64,000 bases of DNA from an uncultured Prevotellaceae bacterium (GCA_900317305.1 ONGG01000006.1:1-64000); one strand, 5' to 3'; positions 37,667-47,825 are shown, numbered from the stretch's first letter. The notes: a model not told the origin generated them from the sequence alone. A program made the numbers and translations.

Positions 37667-38737
37667 ATGAAGCACGGCATTTTCTATCCAGCCGAATGGC
37701 ATCCCCAGAGCGGTGTTCAACTCACCTGGCCTCATGCCGAAACCGACTGGCAGTATTGTCTCGACGAGATTACAGAGACATTCCTGCAGTTGGCCAAGGC
37801 TATTGCGCAGCATGAGCACCTTCTTGTGGTGTGCCCCAACGTGATGGATGTCAGGATGCAGTTGTCCCAACGGCTCACTGCCGAGGAGATGCACCGCGTG
37901 CTCTTCTGCCATTGTCCCACCAACGACACGTGGGCCCGTGACCATGGTGCCATCACTTTGCTCCGCCCCACTCCCGATGGAGAAGAACCCCTATTGCTCG
38001 ATTTCAAATTCAATGGTTGGGGAGAAAAGTTTCCCTCCTTTCTCGACAATGCCATCACCTGTGAGATAGCCAACCATGGTCTATTTCATGCCCCCGTGGC
38101 CGACCATACCGACTTCGTGCTGGAGGGCGGCGCGATAGAGACCGACGGCGAGGGCACCATCTTCACCACAAGTGCCTGTCTATTGGCACCTCACCGCAAC
38201 CAGCCCCTCTCTCAAAAAGAAATCGAGTGTTACCTAATCGACACGCTCCATGCCGATCGAGTGGTTTGGATAGACCATGGCACACTCATCGGTGACGACA
38301 CCGACGGGCATATTGACACCATCGTGCGCTGCGCCCCCAAAAACACCCTTCTCTATGTGGGCTGCGACGACCCTTCCGATGAGCAGTATGCCGACTTCAT
38401 GGCATTGAAACGGCAACTCCAGTCGTTGCGGACCCGTCAGGGTGCGCCCTACAGTCTGCTCCGTCTGCCCATGCCTCAGCCTCTTTATGAGGACGGCCAG
38501 CGTCTGCCTGCCACCTACGCCAACTTCTTGGTCATCAATGGGGCCGTGATAGTGCCCACCTATCGTCAGCCATCGCTCGACACCTTGGCCATAGACACCA
38601 TTGCCCAGGCTTTTCCCGACCGCGAGATGATTCCCATCGACGCCACCACGGTAATTCGCCAGCATGGTTCGCTCCACTGCCTCACCATGCAGTATCCTGA
38701 TGGTGTGCTGGTGAAGCCCAACCCCATCAACATCTGA
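37667..38737 (+). CDS. aguA: Agmatine deiminase
   Basis: 356 residues of the PAD_porph/agmatine deiminase family: MPAEWHPQSG-like N-terminus (FYPAEWHPQSGVQLTWPH), NDTWARDHGAI, VLEGGAIETDGEG, IDHGTLIGDDTDGHID and the catalytic Cys in GSLHCLTMQ (about residue 342). It turns agmatine into N-carbamoylputrescine and ammonia. It has no signal peptide, so it is cytoplasmic, unlike the secreted Porphyromonas peptidylarginine deiminase. It is followed after 31 nt by the enzyme for the next step. Confidence 0.95.
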   Translation: MKHGIFYPAEWHPQSGVQLTWPHAETDWQYCLDEITETFLQLAKAIAQHEHLLVVCPNVMDVRMQLSQRLTAEEMHRVLFCHCPTNDTWARDHGAITLLRPTPDGEEPLLLDFKFNGWGEKFPSFLDNAITCEIANHGLFHAPVADHTDFVLEGGAIETDGEGTIFTTSACLLAPHRNQPLSQKEIECYLIDTLHADRVVWIDHGTLIGDDTDGHIDTIVRCAPKNTLLYVGCDDPSDEQYADFMALKRQLQSLRTRQGAPYSLLRLPMPQPLYEDGQRLPATYANFLVINGAVIVPTYRQPSLDTLAIDTIAQAFPDREMIPIDATTVIRQHGSLHCLTMQYPDGVLVKPNPINI

Positions 38738-38768
38738 ACATCTACCACACAAATCTAGCTCAGCTACT

Positions 38769-39653
38769 ATGAAACAACTACAAATAGGCATCGTGCAGCA
38801 ACACAACACTGCCGACACCGCCGACAACATGCATCGCCTGGCCTCAAGCATCGAGATGCTGTCGCACCAAGGAGCCCATCTCATCGTGCTTCAGGAGTTG
38901 CACAACTCGCTCTATTTTTGTCAGACTGAGAATGTAGGCCAGTTTGAGTTGGCCGAGCCCATTCCTGGTCGCTCCACCGCCTTTTTCGGCGAATTGGCCA
39001 ATCGGCATCATGTGGTGCTTGTCACCTCACTTTTCGAGCGCCGTGCCCCAGGTCTCTACCACAACACCGCCGTGGTGTTCGACAGCGATGGCCATATTGC
39101 GGGCAAATACCGCAAGATGCATATCCCCGACGATCCAGCCTACTATGAGAAGTTCTATTTCACCCCTGGCGACTTAGGTTTCCATGCCATCGACACCAGT
39201 GTGGGCCGCCTTGGCGTGATGGTATGCTGGGACCAATGGTATCCCGAGGCCGCCCGTCTGATGGCCCTCGATGGTGCCGATTTGCTCATCTACCCCACCG
39301 CCATCGGTTATGAGAGCAGCGACACGCCCGAGGAGCAACAGCGCCAGCGCGAGGCATGGACCACCGTGCAGCGCGGCCATGCTGTAGCCAACGGTCTGCC
39401 GGTAGTAGCCGTCAACCGCGTAGGTCATGAGTCCGACCCGTCGGGTCAGACGAAGGGAATTGATTTTTGGGGAAGCAGTTTTGTGGCCGGTCCACAAGGC
39501 GAGTTGGTTTTCCGTGCTTCTGCCGACGACGAGGTGGCCACCATTGTGACCATCGACCTTGACCACAGCGAGCAGGTGCGCCGTTGGTGGCCATTCCTCC
39601 GCGACCGCCGCATAGAGGAATACGCCGACATCCAACGCCGTTTCAGGGACTAA
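38769..39653 (+). CDS. aguB: N-carbamoylputrescine amidase
   Basis: 294 residues of the nitrilase superfamily with the Glu-Lys-Cys triad: Glu in VLQELH, Lys in YRKMHIPDD, Cys in MVCWDQWYPE. The FYFTPGD and GIDFWGSSF segments are typical of AguB. It hydrolyses N-carbamoylputrescine to putrescine, CO2 and ammonia. It forms a two-gene operon with aguA that makes putrescine from agmatine. A convergent MFS gene ends 4 nt after it. Confidence 0.95.
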   Translation: MKQLQIGIVQQHNTADTADNMHRLASSIEMLSHQGAHLIVLQELHNSLYFCQTENVGQFELAEPIPGRSTAFFGELANRHHVVLVTSLFERRAPGLYHNTAVVFDSDGHIAGKYRKMHIPDDPAYYEKFYFTPGDLGFHAIDTSVGRLGVMVCWDQWYPEAARLMALDGADLLIYPTAIGYESSDTPEEQQRQREAWTTVQRGHAVANGLPVVAVNRVGHESDPSGQTKGIDFWGSSFVAGPQGELVFRASADDEVATIVTIDLDHSEQVRRWWPFLRDRRIEEYADIQRRFRD

Positions 39654-39657
39654 AATC

Positions 39658-40941
39658 TTATTCTTTCTCTTTCTCCCTTTTTACCACCAACCATCCGAGA
39701 GTGGCCAGCGAGATGATGGCCAGCAATGCGACCATGACAAAAAACCTGCGATAGCCCAAATAATCCTGGATGGCTCCAGTAAATAGTCCTGTGAGAATGA
39801 TGGAGAGCATGCTCAAAGACCAGCATGCGTCGAGATGCGCCCGAGAGCATATCGTATCTTTCCCGTACATTATATAATATAAGAAGGCTGCCATGCCCAA
39901 GCCGCAGCACCATTGCTCCACCGACAGTATCATCGTAATGCGCCATAACTCATCGGGCATGTCATAGGCCAGATAGACGTAGAGCGCATCGGGCACAGTG
40001 AAGGCCAAAGCCATCCACCACCAGCAACGGTTCAGTCCGAATCTCCTGATACACCCTTTTCCCATGTCATAACCCGCCATGGCAAGTGCGATGGCCACTG
40101 TGCAGAACGCGAAGCCCATCTCCTGCGGACTGAGCATCAGTCCACCGATGCTGCCCCTGTCGATGAGGAAGAGCAGGGATCCTCTCCACAAGAAAAACTC
40201 ATGCATGGGAAAGAGCACGACGAACATGCCGAAGACCCATCGCTTTCTGTCGGCCGTCCACCATGCCACGAACTCATTCTTACGCGTCTGCCATTTCGGC
40301 GACAACGAGGATTCATCAGCATTGTCGGGCATATACCTTGCCGCCATCCACACCATTAGCATGATGACCAGCATCATCACTGCCCCCACCTTGAGAGCCA
40401 ACGACCATGACTCCTCTATCTTCCTCGATACCACCTCCATGTTTCCTGCTAGCAGCATCATCACGCCCATACCTATCACTATTGCCATCAGCAAGGCAAG
40501 TATCATGGTGGTGAGCATGCCATTGTTCTCTTTCCGTACTATCTGCTGTCCGCAATATGCCGCAGCGGTCTCGAATGTCCCTCCAACAAGCGACATGACC
40601 ACCAGACAAATCCATAGCACATAGTTGTCGAGAGCGGGAGAGAGGTGGCTGGAAGCGACAAACATCATCAACGCATAGACCAAGAGCGAAGTCATCATCC
40701 ACCATTTCGCGCTCCTATTTCCTTTTACCATGGTCATAGTGAGAGGCCTGAGCGCCAACGGCAACAGCAAGAGCGAGGAGACAAGCATGGCCTTCGTGTT
40801 GCTCATACCCATCCTGTTGAACATGACGACGAGCACCGCCATCGGCACCACTATCACCAACCCCCTGGCGAAGCAGAGCAGCGCCCACCAGAGATATGAG
40901 GAAGCGTCAAGTCTGGATGTCATTTCCGTATTTCTCGCCAT
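39658..40941 (-). CDS. Major facilitator superfamily transporter
   Basis: 427 residues from ATG 40941 (the TTG at 40956 lies only 3 nt from the previous stop). About 12 hydrophobic segments are visible, with basic loops such as K-R-W and short connections. It is similar in plan and in several segments (YLAYDMPDELWRI, EQWCCGLGMAAFLYYIMYG, YLGYRRFF) to the neighbouring AmpG-like protein, so the two are probably ancient duplicates. It is third in the operon headed by the GT2-DUF4922-SpoIID gene, starting 11 nt after the AmpG-like gene. A role in moving cell-wall fragments is inferred from this context. Confidence 0.82.
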   Translation of the reverse strand: MARNTEMTSRLDASSYLWWALLCFARGLVIVVPMAVLVVMFNRMGMSNTKAMLVSSLLLLPLALRPLTMTMVKGNRSAKWWMMTSLLVYALMMFVASSHLSPALDNYVLWICLVVMSLVGGTFETAAAYCGQQIVRKENNGMLTTMILALLMAIVIGMGVMMLLAGNMEVVSRKIEESWSLALKVGAVMMLVIMLMVWMAARYMPDNADESSLSPKWQTRKNEFVAWWTADRKRWVFGMFVVLFPMHEFFLWRGSLLFLIDRGSIGGLMLSPQEMGFAFCTVAIALAMAGYDMGKGCIRRFGLNRCWWWMALAFTVPDALYVYLAYDMPDELWRITMILSVEQWCCGLGMAAFLYYIMYGKDTICSRAHLDACWSLSMLSIILTGLFTGAIQDYLGYRRFFVMVALLAIISLATLGWLVVKREKEKE

Positions 40942-40952
40942 AAACAATGTTT

Positions 40953-42236
40953 TCAAGCGGTTTTCTTACCAAATTCCGGATCGATCTTGATGAATGCCGT
41001 TACAGCAAACGTGATGACGCAGAGGAACATCACGATGATGAAAAAATCCCTATAGCCCACCAAGTCTTTGATCCAGCCCGACACCATGCCTGGCAACATC
41101 AGGCCCAGATATGTAAGTCCGGTACAGATGGCGTAATGCGAGGTCTTGAACTCGCCCTGGCTGTAATAGAGCATATAGAGCGTGAGGGCCGTGAAACCAA
41201 GACCATAGCCGAACTGCTCGATGAAGAGGCAACTGCTTATGAGCCACAAGTTGTCGGGCTGCACGTAGCTAAGATACACATAGACGATATCGGGCAAAGT
41301 GATGGCACATACGAATGGCCATAGCCAGCGTTTCAGACCATCACGGCTAGCGAGCATACCTCCCACGATGCCACCGAGCAAAAGGCCAATGAGGCCGACG
41401 GTGCCATAGGCCAATCCGAAGGCCTCCTTCGTCAGTCCCAGTCCTCCGTCCTCGACAGGCCGTAGGAGGAAGGTGCTGGCCATCTTGGTAAGCATTGCCT
41501 CAGGGAAGCGATAGAGCAGGAGGAAAAGCAAGACGAAGATGATTTGCTTGGCAGACACTTTCGTAAAAAACGACAGGAGCATCTGCTTCAGTCCTCTCGC
41601 CACGTCGGCAACCGTCTGACCCTCATTGCTGCGGTCGGCTGGCCTTGGCATGATGAAGGTGTGATAGAGCCAGATGGCAATGAAGATAGCAGCCAGAGCA
41701 AAGAATATCAGGCTCCATGTAAAGGCCTTGCTGTCGGGGAAGACATTCTGCAGTTGGTCGGCTACCCACACGAGCACGCCCTGTCCGAAGATGACGGCTA
41801 TGCGATAGAAGGTATTGCGTATACCCACAAACCACGACTGGTCGTGGCTGTCGAGCTCTATCATATAAAAGCCGTCGGCTGCGATGTCGTGCGTGGCACT
41901 GGAGAAAGCCATCAGGAAGAAGAAGAACATGGTGCCTTGGAACCAGAACCCCGTATTGACCGTGAACGCCACTCCGGCGAAGGCCGCCCCCAGCAGCAAC
42001 TGCATGGACAGCACCCACCATCGCTTGGTCTTATACAAGTCAACAAACGGGCTCCACAGCGGTTTGATTACCCACGGCAGTCCCAGCCAGGCTGTATAGA
42101 GGGCTATCTCCGTGTCGGACATGCCCATCTCCATGTACATCACCACAGCCAAGGTCATCACCACCACATAGGGCAGACCCTCGGCGAAATAAAGTGTTGG
42201 AATCCAAGCCCAGGGGCTTTTCTTCTTATTGTCCAT
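40953..42236 (-). CDS. AmpG-like MFS permease
   Basis: 427 residues with 12 membrane segments. The N-terminal PWAWIPTLYFAEGLPYVVVM, the AWLGLPWVIKPLWSPFVDLY loop and the ATHDIAADGFY motif in the fourth segment are typical of the AmpG/acetyl-CoA transporter family. In Gram-negative bacteria AmpG brings GlcNAc-anhydroMurNAc peptides into the cytoplasm for recycling. It starts 5 nt after the stop of the SpoIID-fusion gene. The GTG at 42245 is a less likely start than ATG 42236. Confidence 0.88.
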   Translation of the reverse strand: MDNKKKSPWAWIPTLYFAEGLPYVVVMTLAVVMYMEMGMSDTEIALYTAWLGLPWVIKPLWSPFVDLYKTKRWWVLSMQLLLGAAFAGVAFTVNTGFWFQGTMFFFFLMAFSSATHDIAADGFYMIELDSHDQSWFVGIRNTFYRIAVIFGQGVLVWVADQLQNVFPDSKAFTWSLIFFALAAIFIAIWLYHTFIMPRPADRSNEGQTVADVARGLKQMLLSFFTKVSAKQIIFVLLFLLLYRFPEAMLTKMASTFLLRPVEDGGLGLTKEAFGLAYGTVGLIGLLLGGIVGGMLASRDGLKRWLWPFVCAITLPDIVYVYLSYVQPDNLWLISSCLFIEQFGYGLGFTALTLYMLYYSQGEFKTSHYAICTGLTYLGLMLPGMVSGWIKDLVGYRDFFIIVMFLCVITFAVTAFIKIDPEFGKKTA

Positions 42237-42241
42237 ACCTA

Positions 42242-45200
42242 TCACTTATACAGTTTCTTGATTTGCGCACCACGATAGTAGTGCAATAATATCTTGTCGT
42301 AGGCGAAGCCTTTCTCTCCCATCATGGCGGCACCAATCTGGCATAGGCCCACGCCGTGCCCCCACCCTGCCCCATGCAGGATGAACTTCTCGGGCAGTCC
42401 GTTGGTCTGGCCCTCGGTATCGACGACAAAAGCCGAACTGAGCAAATGGGTCTCGCTGAGCGCGCGTCGTATCTCCAATTCCTTCCCTATGGTGAGTGTG
42501 CGCTCCGTGCCTTCTATGCGCAGTTTCGAGATACGGCCACTACGTCCCCGTTCCACCACGCTGAGCGCCTTGATGCCACCGAAGTCCATCTTCAGTTTCC
42601 CAGCCACGAGTTTGCTCAGCTGTTCCTGTCTGATTTCCACTTTCCACCGGTAGAAATTTGTCGTCTCGGTGTCGTAGTCGTTGAGCACCTGGCTGAGCAC
42701 CTGTTTGTCGTTGGTATTGCAGAAAGCCTCTGGTTCGTCCAAAATCCATTTTCTCGCATTCTGCTCCACCCTCAGGTCGACGAGTGTCCCGTCGGCGCTG
42801 TCGGTCACTGCCCTTAGGTAAGGTTTGGGCAGATTGTCCCAGCAATACTGGAATTCCTCTGTCACGCCACCACAGCATTTGCTGAACCGCGCGTCGCAGA
42901 TCTCGTTGTCGTAGACGAGCACCTGCCCCCTGGTGGCTGCCACGGCTGCGGCAGCTTTCCTGCCTACCGCCCTGGTGATGCCCTGGTAGCGCTGGCAATG
43001 GTCGTCGGCACACACGTCGAAGATGGTATGGTCCTCACGGTCGTACCATCTGATCAGCATATCGTCTTTCTTGACGAACGAGAAGAAATGGTCGGCCGAA
43101 CCGTTCAGTCTGTTTCTCCGCTCCATCTGTGCGAGCAGCCAACTGCGTGAGATGACGGCATGCGCCTTGAGCAGCTCATCAGAGGCAGTGGCCTTCATCT
43201 CGCTTGAGATGACGCTGGTGAGATATTCCTCTACGGGCAGGAGATTGATGGCGCACACCTTGTCGGCCTCGACCACCAGGCGGAGAGCGCCTCTGAAGGT
43301 CTGCACCTCCTGCCGTTCCCAATGGAAGTCGATGCCGATGGTGACATCATGGAGCGAGAACGAGGCGTCAGGTGTCTTGGGCACGAACGACAACTCACGG
43401 TATTGCCGTCCCCGCCATGCTATACCACCCTCGGAGAACTCCACTACTTGCTCTCCCTCGATGCTCTCGCCTTTTGCCACGTAGGGTTTGTTGAGAGAGA
43501 ACTTGATTGTCTTGCCACTCACGATGCCTACGGCCACCTGTGGTTCGTGGGCGGCAGTCTTGTCGCTCCGTTTCTCCAGCGGTTTGTCTTTGAGTGCGTT
43601 GAGCACAGCCTTCATATCGTCGTCGTTCACGGTCACCTCTTTGAGAATCGCGGTGGCAACATCGGTGTCGACACGTTCGTAGTCTTCCCGCCGGGGAGTG
43701 ATGAGAAGTCCTGACATATCGATTGCCCCCGGACTGACAAGCAACTGTTTTTCGCCCTCCATGTGGTAGCATTCAGGCCGGTGTTTGCGTCGTGGGAAGA
43801 CCACCGAGAGAAAGTCGTCGTTGTCTCTCCAACTCACGATATTCATCATCGGTTCCTCTCCTCTCTCCCGCTCGGCTTCCTTCACCGTGGTATCGAGGGC
43901 CTGATAGAGTTTTCTGAACAACATCTCATCGCTGTCCTTGCTCCGGCTCCGGATGAGCAATGCATGGCAAGGATAGTTGTCGATAGTATAGATGCCGTTG
44001 TTGTCGTCGAGCGTCACCACGGGAGTCAGATCGCGGCACAGCCGGGGCCATGCCATCTGCAAAGGCAGCAGTCCGGTGGTACCGGCCTGCAGGTGCATAT
44101 GGTCGGGAGCCGATGCCCCACACCGTGGTCCGTTGTAGAACACGGTGATGTCGGGATGGTTTTCGAGCAACCTGTGTATCTCGTAATAGTTGTCGGCGAT
44201 TTGCTGGGGTTGGTGTTTGCGGGCCGTGATGGTGAAGTGTGTGGACAGAATGGGGTACGGGTTCACCAGAATATCGAGCTTGCCATCAAAAGGCTTCACG
44301 ATTTGTTCTGCCGGCCGGTTTTTCGCACAGAGGAAGCAAGGACGCTCCTTGATATCCTGCTTCGACACTTTTGCCCCTGTCGAGACAATACGGGCGGGAT
44401 TCCATTGGGCCATGAGCGTCATGGAATTGTCGGCATTCTGCAGTTGTTTGGTTTCCACGGCATTCAGGTCACGATACCGTTTTCTGGCGTCGGGCCACAA
44501 TTCGAGTTGCCGGTTGAAGAACCTCATGAGCGAGTTGTCGTCCTTGTAGTTCTCTTTTCCGCTGGCCAAATGCTGGCGTGCCGCGATTTCGATGGTGCGC
44601 AACTGGTCCTTATACATGTTATTGGCGTTGATGCGCTCAATGGAGAGCGCGGCGTCGCTGTTCCCTCCCCAGCGCCGGCAGAGATAGAGTTCGTCGTAAA
44701 TCCTTCCGATGCGGTATCTCCGGCTGAAGGCGAGTCCCATGGCATAGTCCTCACCGTAGCTGGTATTGGGCAACAGAATCTGCCGGAGCAAAGGTGTGAA
44801 GAAAGCCCTGGGTGCCCCGAGTCCGTTGATGCGCAAGGCGTTGTTGCATCCGTTGTCGTCGGTCCACTCCCTATGGTCGATGATGCCCGGCGGCAAGGTG
44901 TTGAGGTTGAAGTCGCACATTCTGTATGCACCGACAATCATCGCAGCCTGTTGCTTGTAGAAAGCGTCGATGATGCGTTGCAGCGTATGGGGCGATGAAT
45001 AGAGGTCGTCGCTGTCGAGCTGCACGGCAAAACGTCCACACCGGTCATCGACCACGGCCGTGTTCCAGCATCCACCGATGCCCAGGTCGGTGCGGTCGGG
45101 GATGATATGCACGAGCCGGGGATTGTCGTAGGCCTCGAGCAGTTGGGTGGTGTTGTCGGTAGAATGGTTGTCGACCACGATAACGTTGTAGTCGAACGTC

Positions 45201-46027
45201 GTGACTTGCGAGAGAGCGGAGTCTACGGCGTCGCAGATGGTTTTCTCCCGGTTGAAGACAGGTATCACCACCGAGGCCTCGAATTTGAAGTCCTGCTCCT
45301 TGAAATCGGGTGTGGCAAAGGCGGAGGTATCGACAAGTGCGCCGATTTCCTTGAGGTGGTTGGTGGCCGCCTTCTCCATCTCCACCTGCACCTCACGGTT
45401 GCGTGGGTTCACGTAATCGAACTGTTTCTCGCCGCTAGCCCTGAGGTCGAGTTCCTCTTCGGTGTAGAGGAATTCGTTCAGGTGCAGCAATGTACCTTTT
45501 CGGCTGATGAAGAGGCGCAGGTCGTAGATGCCCGCGAACTGGTATTCAGGCCTTCGCTCCATCGCCACATAATCATGCAGCAATGAGGAGCGGATGAGAA
45601 GCATCGAGCCAAAATCGAAGTCGTCGCGTATGCTGCCGGCCTGGTAGTCGATGACGGGATGTTTCACCGTCTTTCCATTCTCCACCGAAAAGTGGTCGGC
45701 ATAGACGAGAGCCGCCCCGGCATCGTGCGCCACTCTGAGCAGGCGTTCTGGCGCATACATTCCGAGCTTCACGGGAGTGCTCTTCGTGAAGAGCATCACG
45801 AAGTCGGCCTCCACATGTTGTTCCATCACTGCCACGGCAGCCGACGACTGCAATCTGTCGACAGACAGCAATGTGCAGTCGGGGGGACAAGGTCCTGAGG
45901 GTTGCCGTTCCTCACCTACGAGGAGGTAGATATGGTGTATGGTCTTGTTGGCGCGCAGTTGGCTCACTGTCATCTCTGCCACGCGCATGTCGTCGCAAGG
46001 CAGGAAGCAGTCGATTTTTCCTCTCAT
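42242..46027 (-). CDS. GT2-DUF4922-SpoIID trifunctional fusion protein
   Basis: 1261 residues without a signal peptide. Residues about 1-230 are a degenerate glycosyltransferase-like domain. About 252-470 is a GT2 family transferase ([13 protein letters not shown] and the DxD-like VQLDSDDLY). About 540-830 is a DUF4922/HIT-like region with CFLC then DHMHLQAG near 642, the place of the catalytic HxH in nucleotidylyltransferases. About 870-1255 is a SpoIID/LytB domain ([44 protein letters not shown]). SpoIID proteins cleave denuded glycan strands outside the membrane, so the lack of an export signal is odd. It heads an operon with two MFS permeases, which suggests cell-wall recycling. A TAATTTTG box lies at 46061-46054 without a -33. 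Confidence 0.85.
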   Translation of the reverse strand: MRGKIDCFLPCDDMRVAEMTVSQLRANKTIHHIYLLVGEERQPSGPCPPDCTLLSVDRLQSSAAVAVMEQHVEADFVMLFTKSTPVKLGMYAPERLLRVAHDAGAALVYADHFSVENGKTVKHPVIDYQAGSIRDDFDFGSMLLIRSSLLHDYVAMERRPEYQFAGIYDLRLFISRKGTLLHLNEFLYTEEELDLRASGEKQFDYVNPRNREVQVEMEKAATNHLKEIGALVDTSAFATPDFKEQDFKFEASVVIPVFNREKTICDAVDSALSQVTTFDYNVIVVDNHSTDNTTQLLEAYDNPRLVHIIPDRTDLGIGGCWNTAVVDDRCGRFAVQLDSDDLYSSPHTLQRIIDAFYKQQAAMIVGAYRMCDFNLNTLPPGIIDHREWTDDNGCNNALRINGLGAPRAFFTPLLRQILLPNTSYGEDYAMGLAFSRRYRIGRIYDELYLCRRWGGNSDAALSIERINANNMYKDQLRTIEIAARQHLASGKENYKDDNSLMRFFNRQLELWPDARKRYRDLNAVETKQLQNADNSMTLMAQWNPARIVSTGAKVSKQDIKERPCFLCAKNRPAEQIVKPFDGKLDILVNPYPILSTHFTITARKHQPQQIADNYYEIHRLLENHPDITVFYNGPRCGASAPDHMHLQAGTTGLLPLQMAWPRLCRDLTPVVTLDDNNGIYTIDNYPCHALLIRSRSKDSDEMLFRKLYQALDTTVKEAERERGEEPMMNIVSWRDNDDFLSVVFPRRKHRPECYHMEGEKQLLVSPGAIDMSGLLITPRREDYERVDTDVATAILKEVTVNDDDMKAVLNALKDKPLEKRSDKTAAHEPQVAVGIVSGKTIKFSLNKPYVAKGESIEGEQVVEFSEGGIAWRGRQYRELSFVPKTPDASFSLHDVTIGIDFHWERQEVQTFRGALRLVVEADKVCAINLLPVEEYLTSVISSEMKATASDELLKAHAVISRSWLLAQMERRNRLNGSADHFFSFVKKDDMLIRWYDREDHTIFDVCADDHCQRYQGITRAVGRKAAAAVAATRGQVLVYDNEICDARFSKCCGGVTEEFQYCWDNLPKPYLRAVTDSADGTLVDLRVEQNARKWILDEPEAFCNTNDKQVLSQVLNDYDTETTNFYRWKVEIRQEQLSKLVAGKLKMDFGGIKALSVVERGRSGRISKLRIEGTERTLTIGKELEIRRALSETHLLSSAFVVDTEGQTNGLPEKFILHGAGWGHGVGLCQIGAAMMGEKGFAYDKILLHYYRGAQIKKLYK

Positions 46028-46183
46028 ATCGCTTCTTGTTTTATTGGAAAGCCCAAAATTACAACAAAAAATCGAAAATCCGTGAACGGGGTTGTTTTTT
46101 TCTCAATTTTTCGTCTAAAACGGCACTGGCTTACCAACTCCCTTCTGTTGTCAGTCAGTGGAGAAGCCTGTAGTGTACAAATC

Positions 46184-46211
46184 GACGGTGCCACTCGTCA
46201 GCGGCACCGTC
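46184..46211. terminator. Hairpin downstream of the PepSY-like gene
   Basis: GACGGTGCC at 46184-46192 and GGCACCGTC at 46203-46211, 10-nt loop, without a T run. It lies between the divergent-end GT2 operon promoter and the end of the PepSY-like gene. Confidence 0.45.
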
Positions 46212-46249
46212 TACACAAATTATGAGAAAAAGATATCTTGTATATTATA

Positions 46250-46690
46250 TCAGTCATCCATTCCGATGAGCATTCCTTTTTTGTTGAATTTCAGGTCGAA
46301 ATCGTTGCTCAGCTCTACATCGTAGCCGTGGCGTTCCTTGTCGATCTTCACGATAATCTCACCCGGGAAGTTGGTGCTCACATATGTAGCGATGAGTTGG
46401 GGTACGAGTACGGCAGGTACAGGTGTCATGTGGTTTTCCACTTTGTCCCAATTGCCCTTGCTGTCGAAATCCAACTGGGTGCCGTCGTTCAGATGCACCT
46501 CATAATGCTTGCTCAACCCATCGTATTCTTTTGATGCAAAGAGGATATTGGTGCCGTCGTAGTGGGTTTGGATGAATGCTTTTGCAGGAGCAGGGAGTTG
46601 TTCCGGAAGAATCATTCTATCGTCGGCGAAACAGGTGGTCACAGTCACTAAGCTCATCAAAGCTACCATAAAAAATTTAATCGTTTTCAT
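46250..46690 (-). CDS. Secreted PepSY-like (DUF2874-type) protein
   Basis: 146 residues with a signal peptide (MKTIKFFMVALMSLVTVTTCFA). Two similar halves contain LPAPAKAFIQTHY ... YEVHLNDGTQLDFDSKGNW and LIATYVSTNFPGEIIVKID ... YDVELSNDFDLKFNKKG. Each has the aromatic/acidic beta-hairpin of PepSY-like domains that are widespread as short periplasmic proteins in Bacteroidota. Its role is unknown, and the family has been called a beta-lactamase-inhibitor-like fold. It is monocistronic with its own promoter. Confidence 0.82.
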   Translation of the reverse strand: MKTIKFFMVALMSLVTVTTCFADDRMILPEQLPAPAKAFIQTHYDGTNILFASKEYDGLSKHYEVHLNDGTQLDFDSKGNWDKVENHMTPVPAVLVPQLIATYVSTNFPGEIIVKIDKERHGYDVELSNDFDLKFNKKGMLIGMDD

Positions 46691-46745
46691 GTCATATTTT
46701 TTTAATTGTTAATATTTTGTTTTCGATTTTTGTCTTTTGACATTG

Positions 46746-46777
46746 CAAAGATAGCATCAGTTTCCACCACGTTCCAA
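46746..46777 (-). promoter_or_regulatory. Promoter of the PepSY-like gene
   Basis: On the minus strand TTG (46777-46775), 21-nt spacer, TATCTTTG (46753-46746). The remaining spacer to 47098 holds copy B of the repeat and no gene. Confidence 0.6.
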
Positions 46778-46890
46778 CTTTTTTATCGAGAAAAAGGCTG
46801 AGCACATCAGACGAAAGAATGAATGTCGGACAAACGCCTGCAATCGGTCAGAATCATGTCCGAAAAGATGAAAAATAAGCTGTGTTAATG

Positions 46891-46927
46891 CCTGAACTCC
46901 TATAACTTCAGTAACCTCAGAACCTCT
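46891..46927. repeat. Intergenic repeat, copy B (inverted relative to copy A)
   Basis: The complement reads GAGGTTCTGAGGTTACTG followed by AAGTTATAGGAGTTCAGG, aligning with the element at 36321. It lies in the spacer between the PepSY-like gene and the TonB-like gene. Confidence 0.5.
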
Positions 46928-47098
46928 TTCTATTTGTGAAAGGTGAGTAATAAACGACTAAAAAAAATCAAAAATGCTCAATTTTCGGACAGGAAGCATC
47001 TCCATATAAGAAAAATGATGTAACTTAGGCTCATCAAACATTCCTTGCATGATATTTATTGTCGAGGAACCATTATATATAGGATAGAAACGACCATT

Positions 47099-47821
47099 AT
47101 GAAACGAGGAAAGAAAATCTGCAAGACCCTTAAGGAGGTGCGCATGCAAGTGGCCAAGGCCAACGATATCGACTATACCCCCGCCGAATGTCACCATGAG
47201 GGCGACTGTGCCGGTACCTGTCCGAAATGTGAGGCCGAGGTGAAATACCTGGAGCGTCAACTCCAGTTGCGGCGCCAATTGGGCAAGGCCGTAGCCGTAG
47301 TGGGTGTGAGTGTGGGTCTGGCTGCCCTCAGCGCATGCAAGACCCACAAGGTTGCCCCTAAGGAACTTGGAGGCGATGTGACTGTCAGCACTGAGGGGCC
47401 GACGATAGAAATGACCGAGGGCATTGTGCCCATGACTTTCGACACCACGGCTGTCGTGCCGCCCCCCGTCATCACCGAGCAAAACCCTGAGGCCATCTAT
47501 GGTGAGAACTCCGACATCCCTGATACCGTAGACCCACCCACCTACCCTGGTGGCATGGCCGCCCTGTCGAAATTCCTTAGCGACAACATCCAATACCCCA
47601 AGGAGGCAGAGAAGGCCAAAATCGAGGGGCGTGTGCTGGTGGGATTCATCGTGGATGTCGATGGTGCCATTTCCGAGTCGCGCGTGGAGCACTCCTCCCA
47701 TCCTCTTCTCGACCGCGAGGCACTCCGTGTCGTCCGTCTGATGCCCGCATGGAATCCTGCCATGGAAAACGGCAAACCCGTGAAGGTAAGGTATCATCTG
47801 CCCGTGAATTTCAAACTATGA
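47099..47821 (+). CDS. TonB-like energy transducer with N-terminal cysteine motif
   Basis: 240 residues from ATG 47099. The N-terminal about 55 residues are basic and carry a CHHEGDCAGTCPKC motif that looks like a zinc-binding knot. A hydrophobic segment (about 63-80, ending SAC) follows, then a Pro/Thr/Glu linker and a TonB C-terminal domain (about 155-240; YPGGMAALSKFL, AEKAKIEGRVLVGFIVDVDG, MPAWNPAMENGKPVKVRY). TonB proteins couple ExbBD to outer-membrane receptors; here no exbBD is adjacent. The N-terminal motif faces the cytoplasm if the hydrophobic segment is the membrane anchor. The next gene has its own promoter. Confidence 0.85.
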   Translation: MKRGKKICKTLKEVRMQVAKANDIDYTPAECHHEGDCAGTCPKCEAEVKYLERQLQLRRQLGKAVAVVGVSVGLAALSACKTHKVAPKELGGDVTVSTEGPTIEMTEGIVPMTFDTTAVVPPPVITEQNPEAIYGENSDIPDTVDPPTYPGGMAALSKFLSDNIQYPKEAEKAKIEGRVLVGFIVDVDGAISESRVEHSSHPLLDREALRVVRLMPAWNPAMENGKPVKVRYHLPVNFKL

Positions 47822-47825
47822 TGAT

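Noticed and set aside
43763-44998. 411-residue open frame on the plus strand
   Set aside because: It is antisense to the GT2-DUF4922-SpoIID gene, with no recognisable motif.
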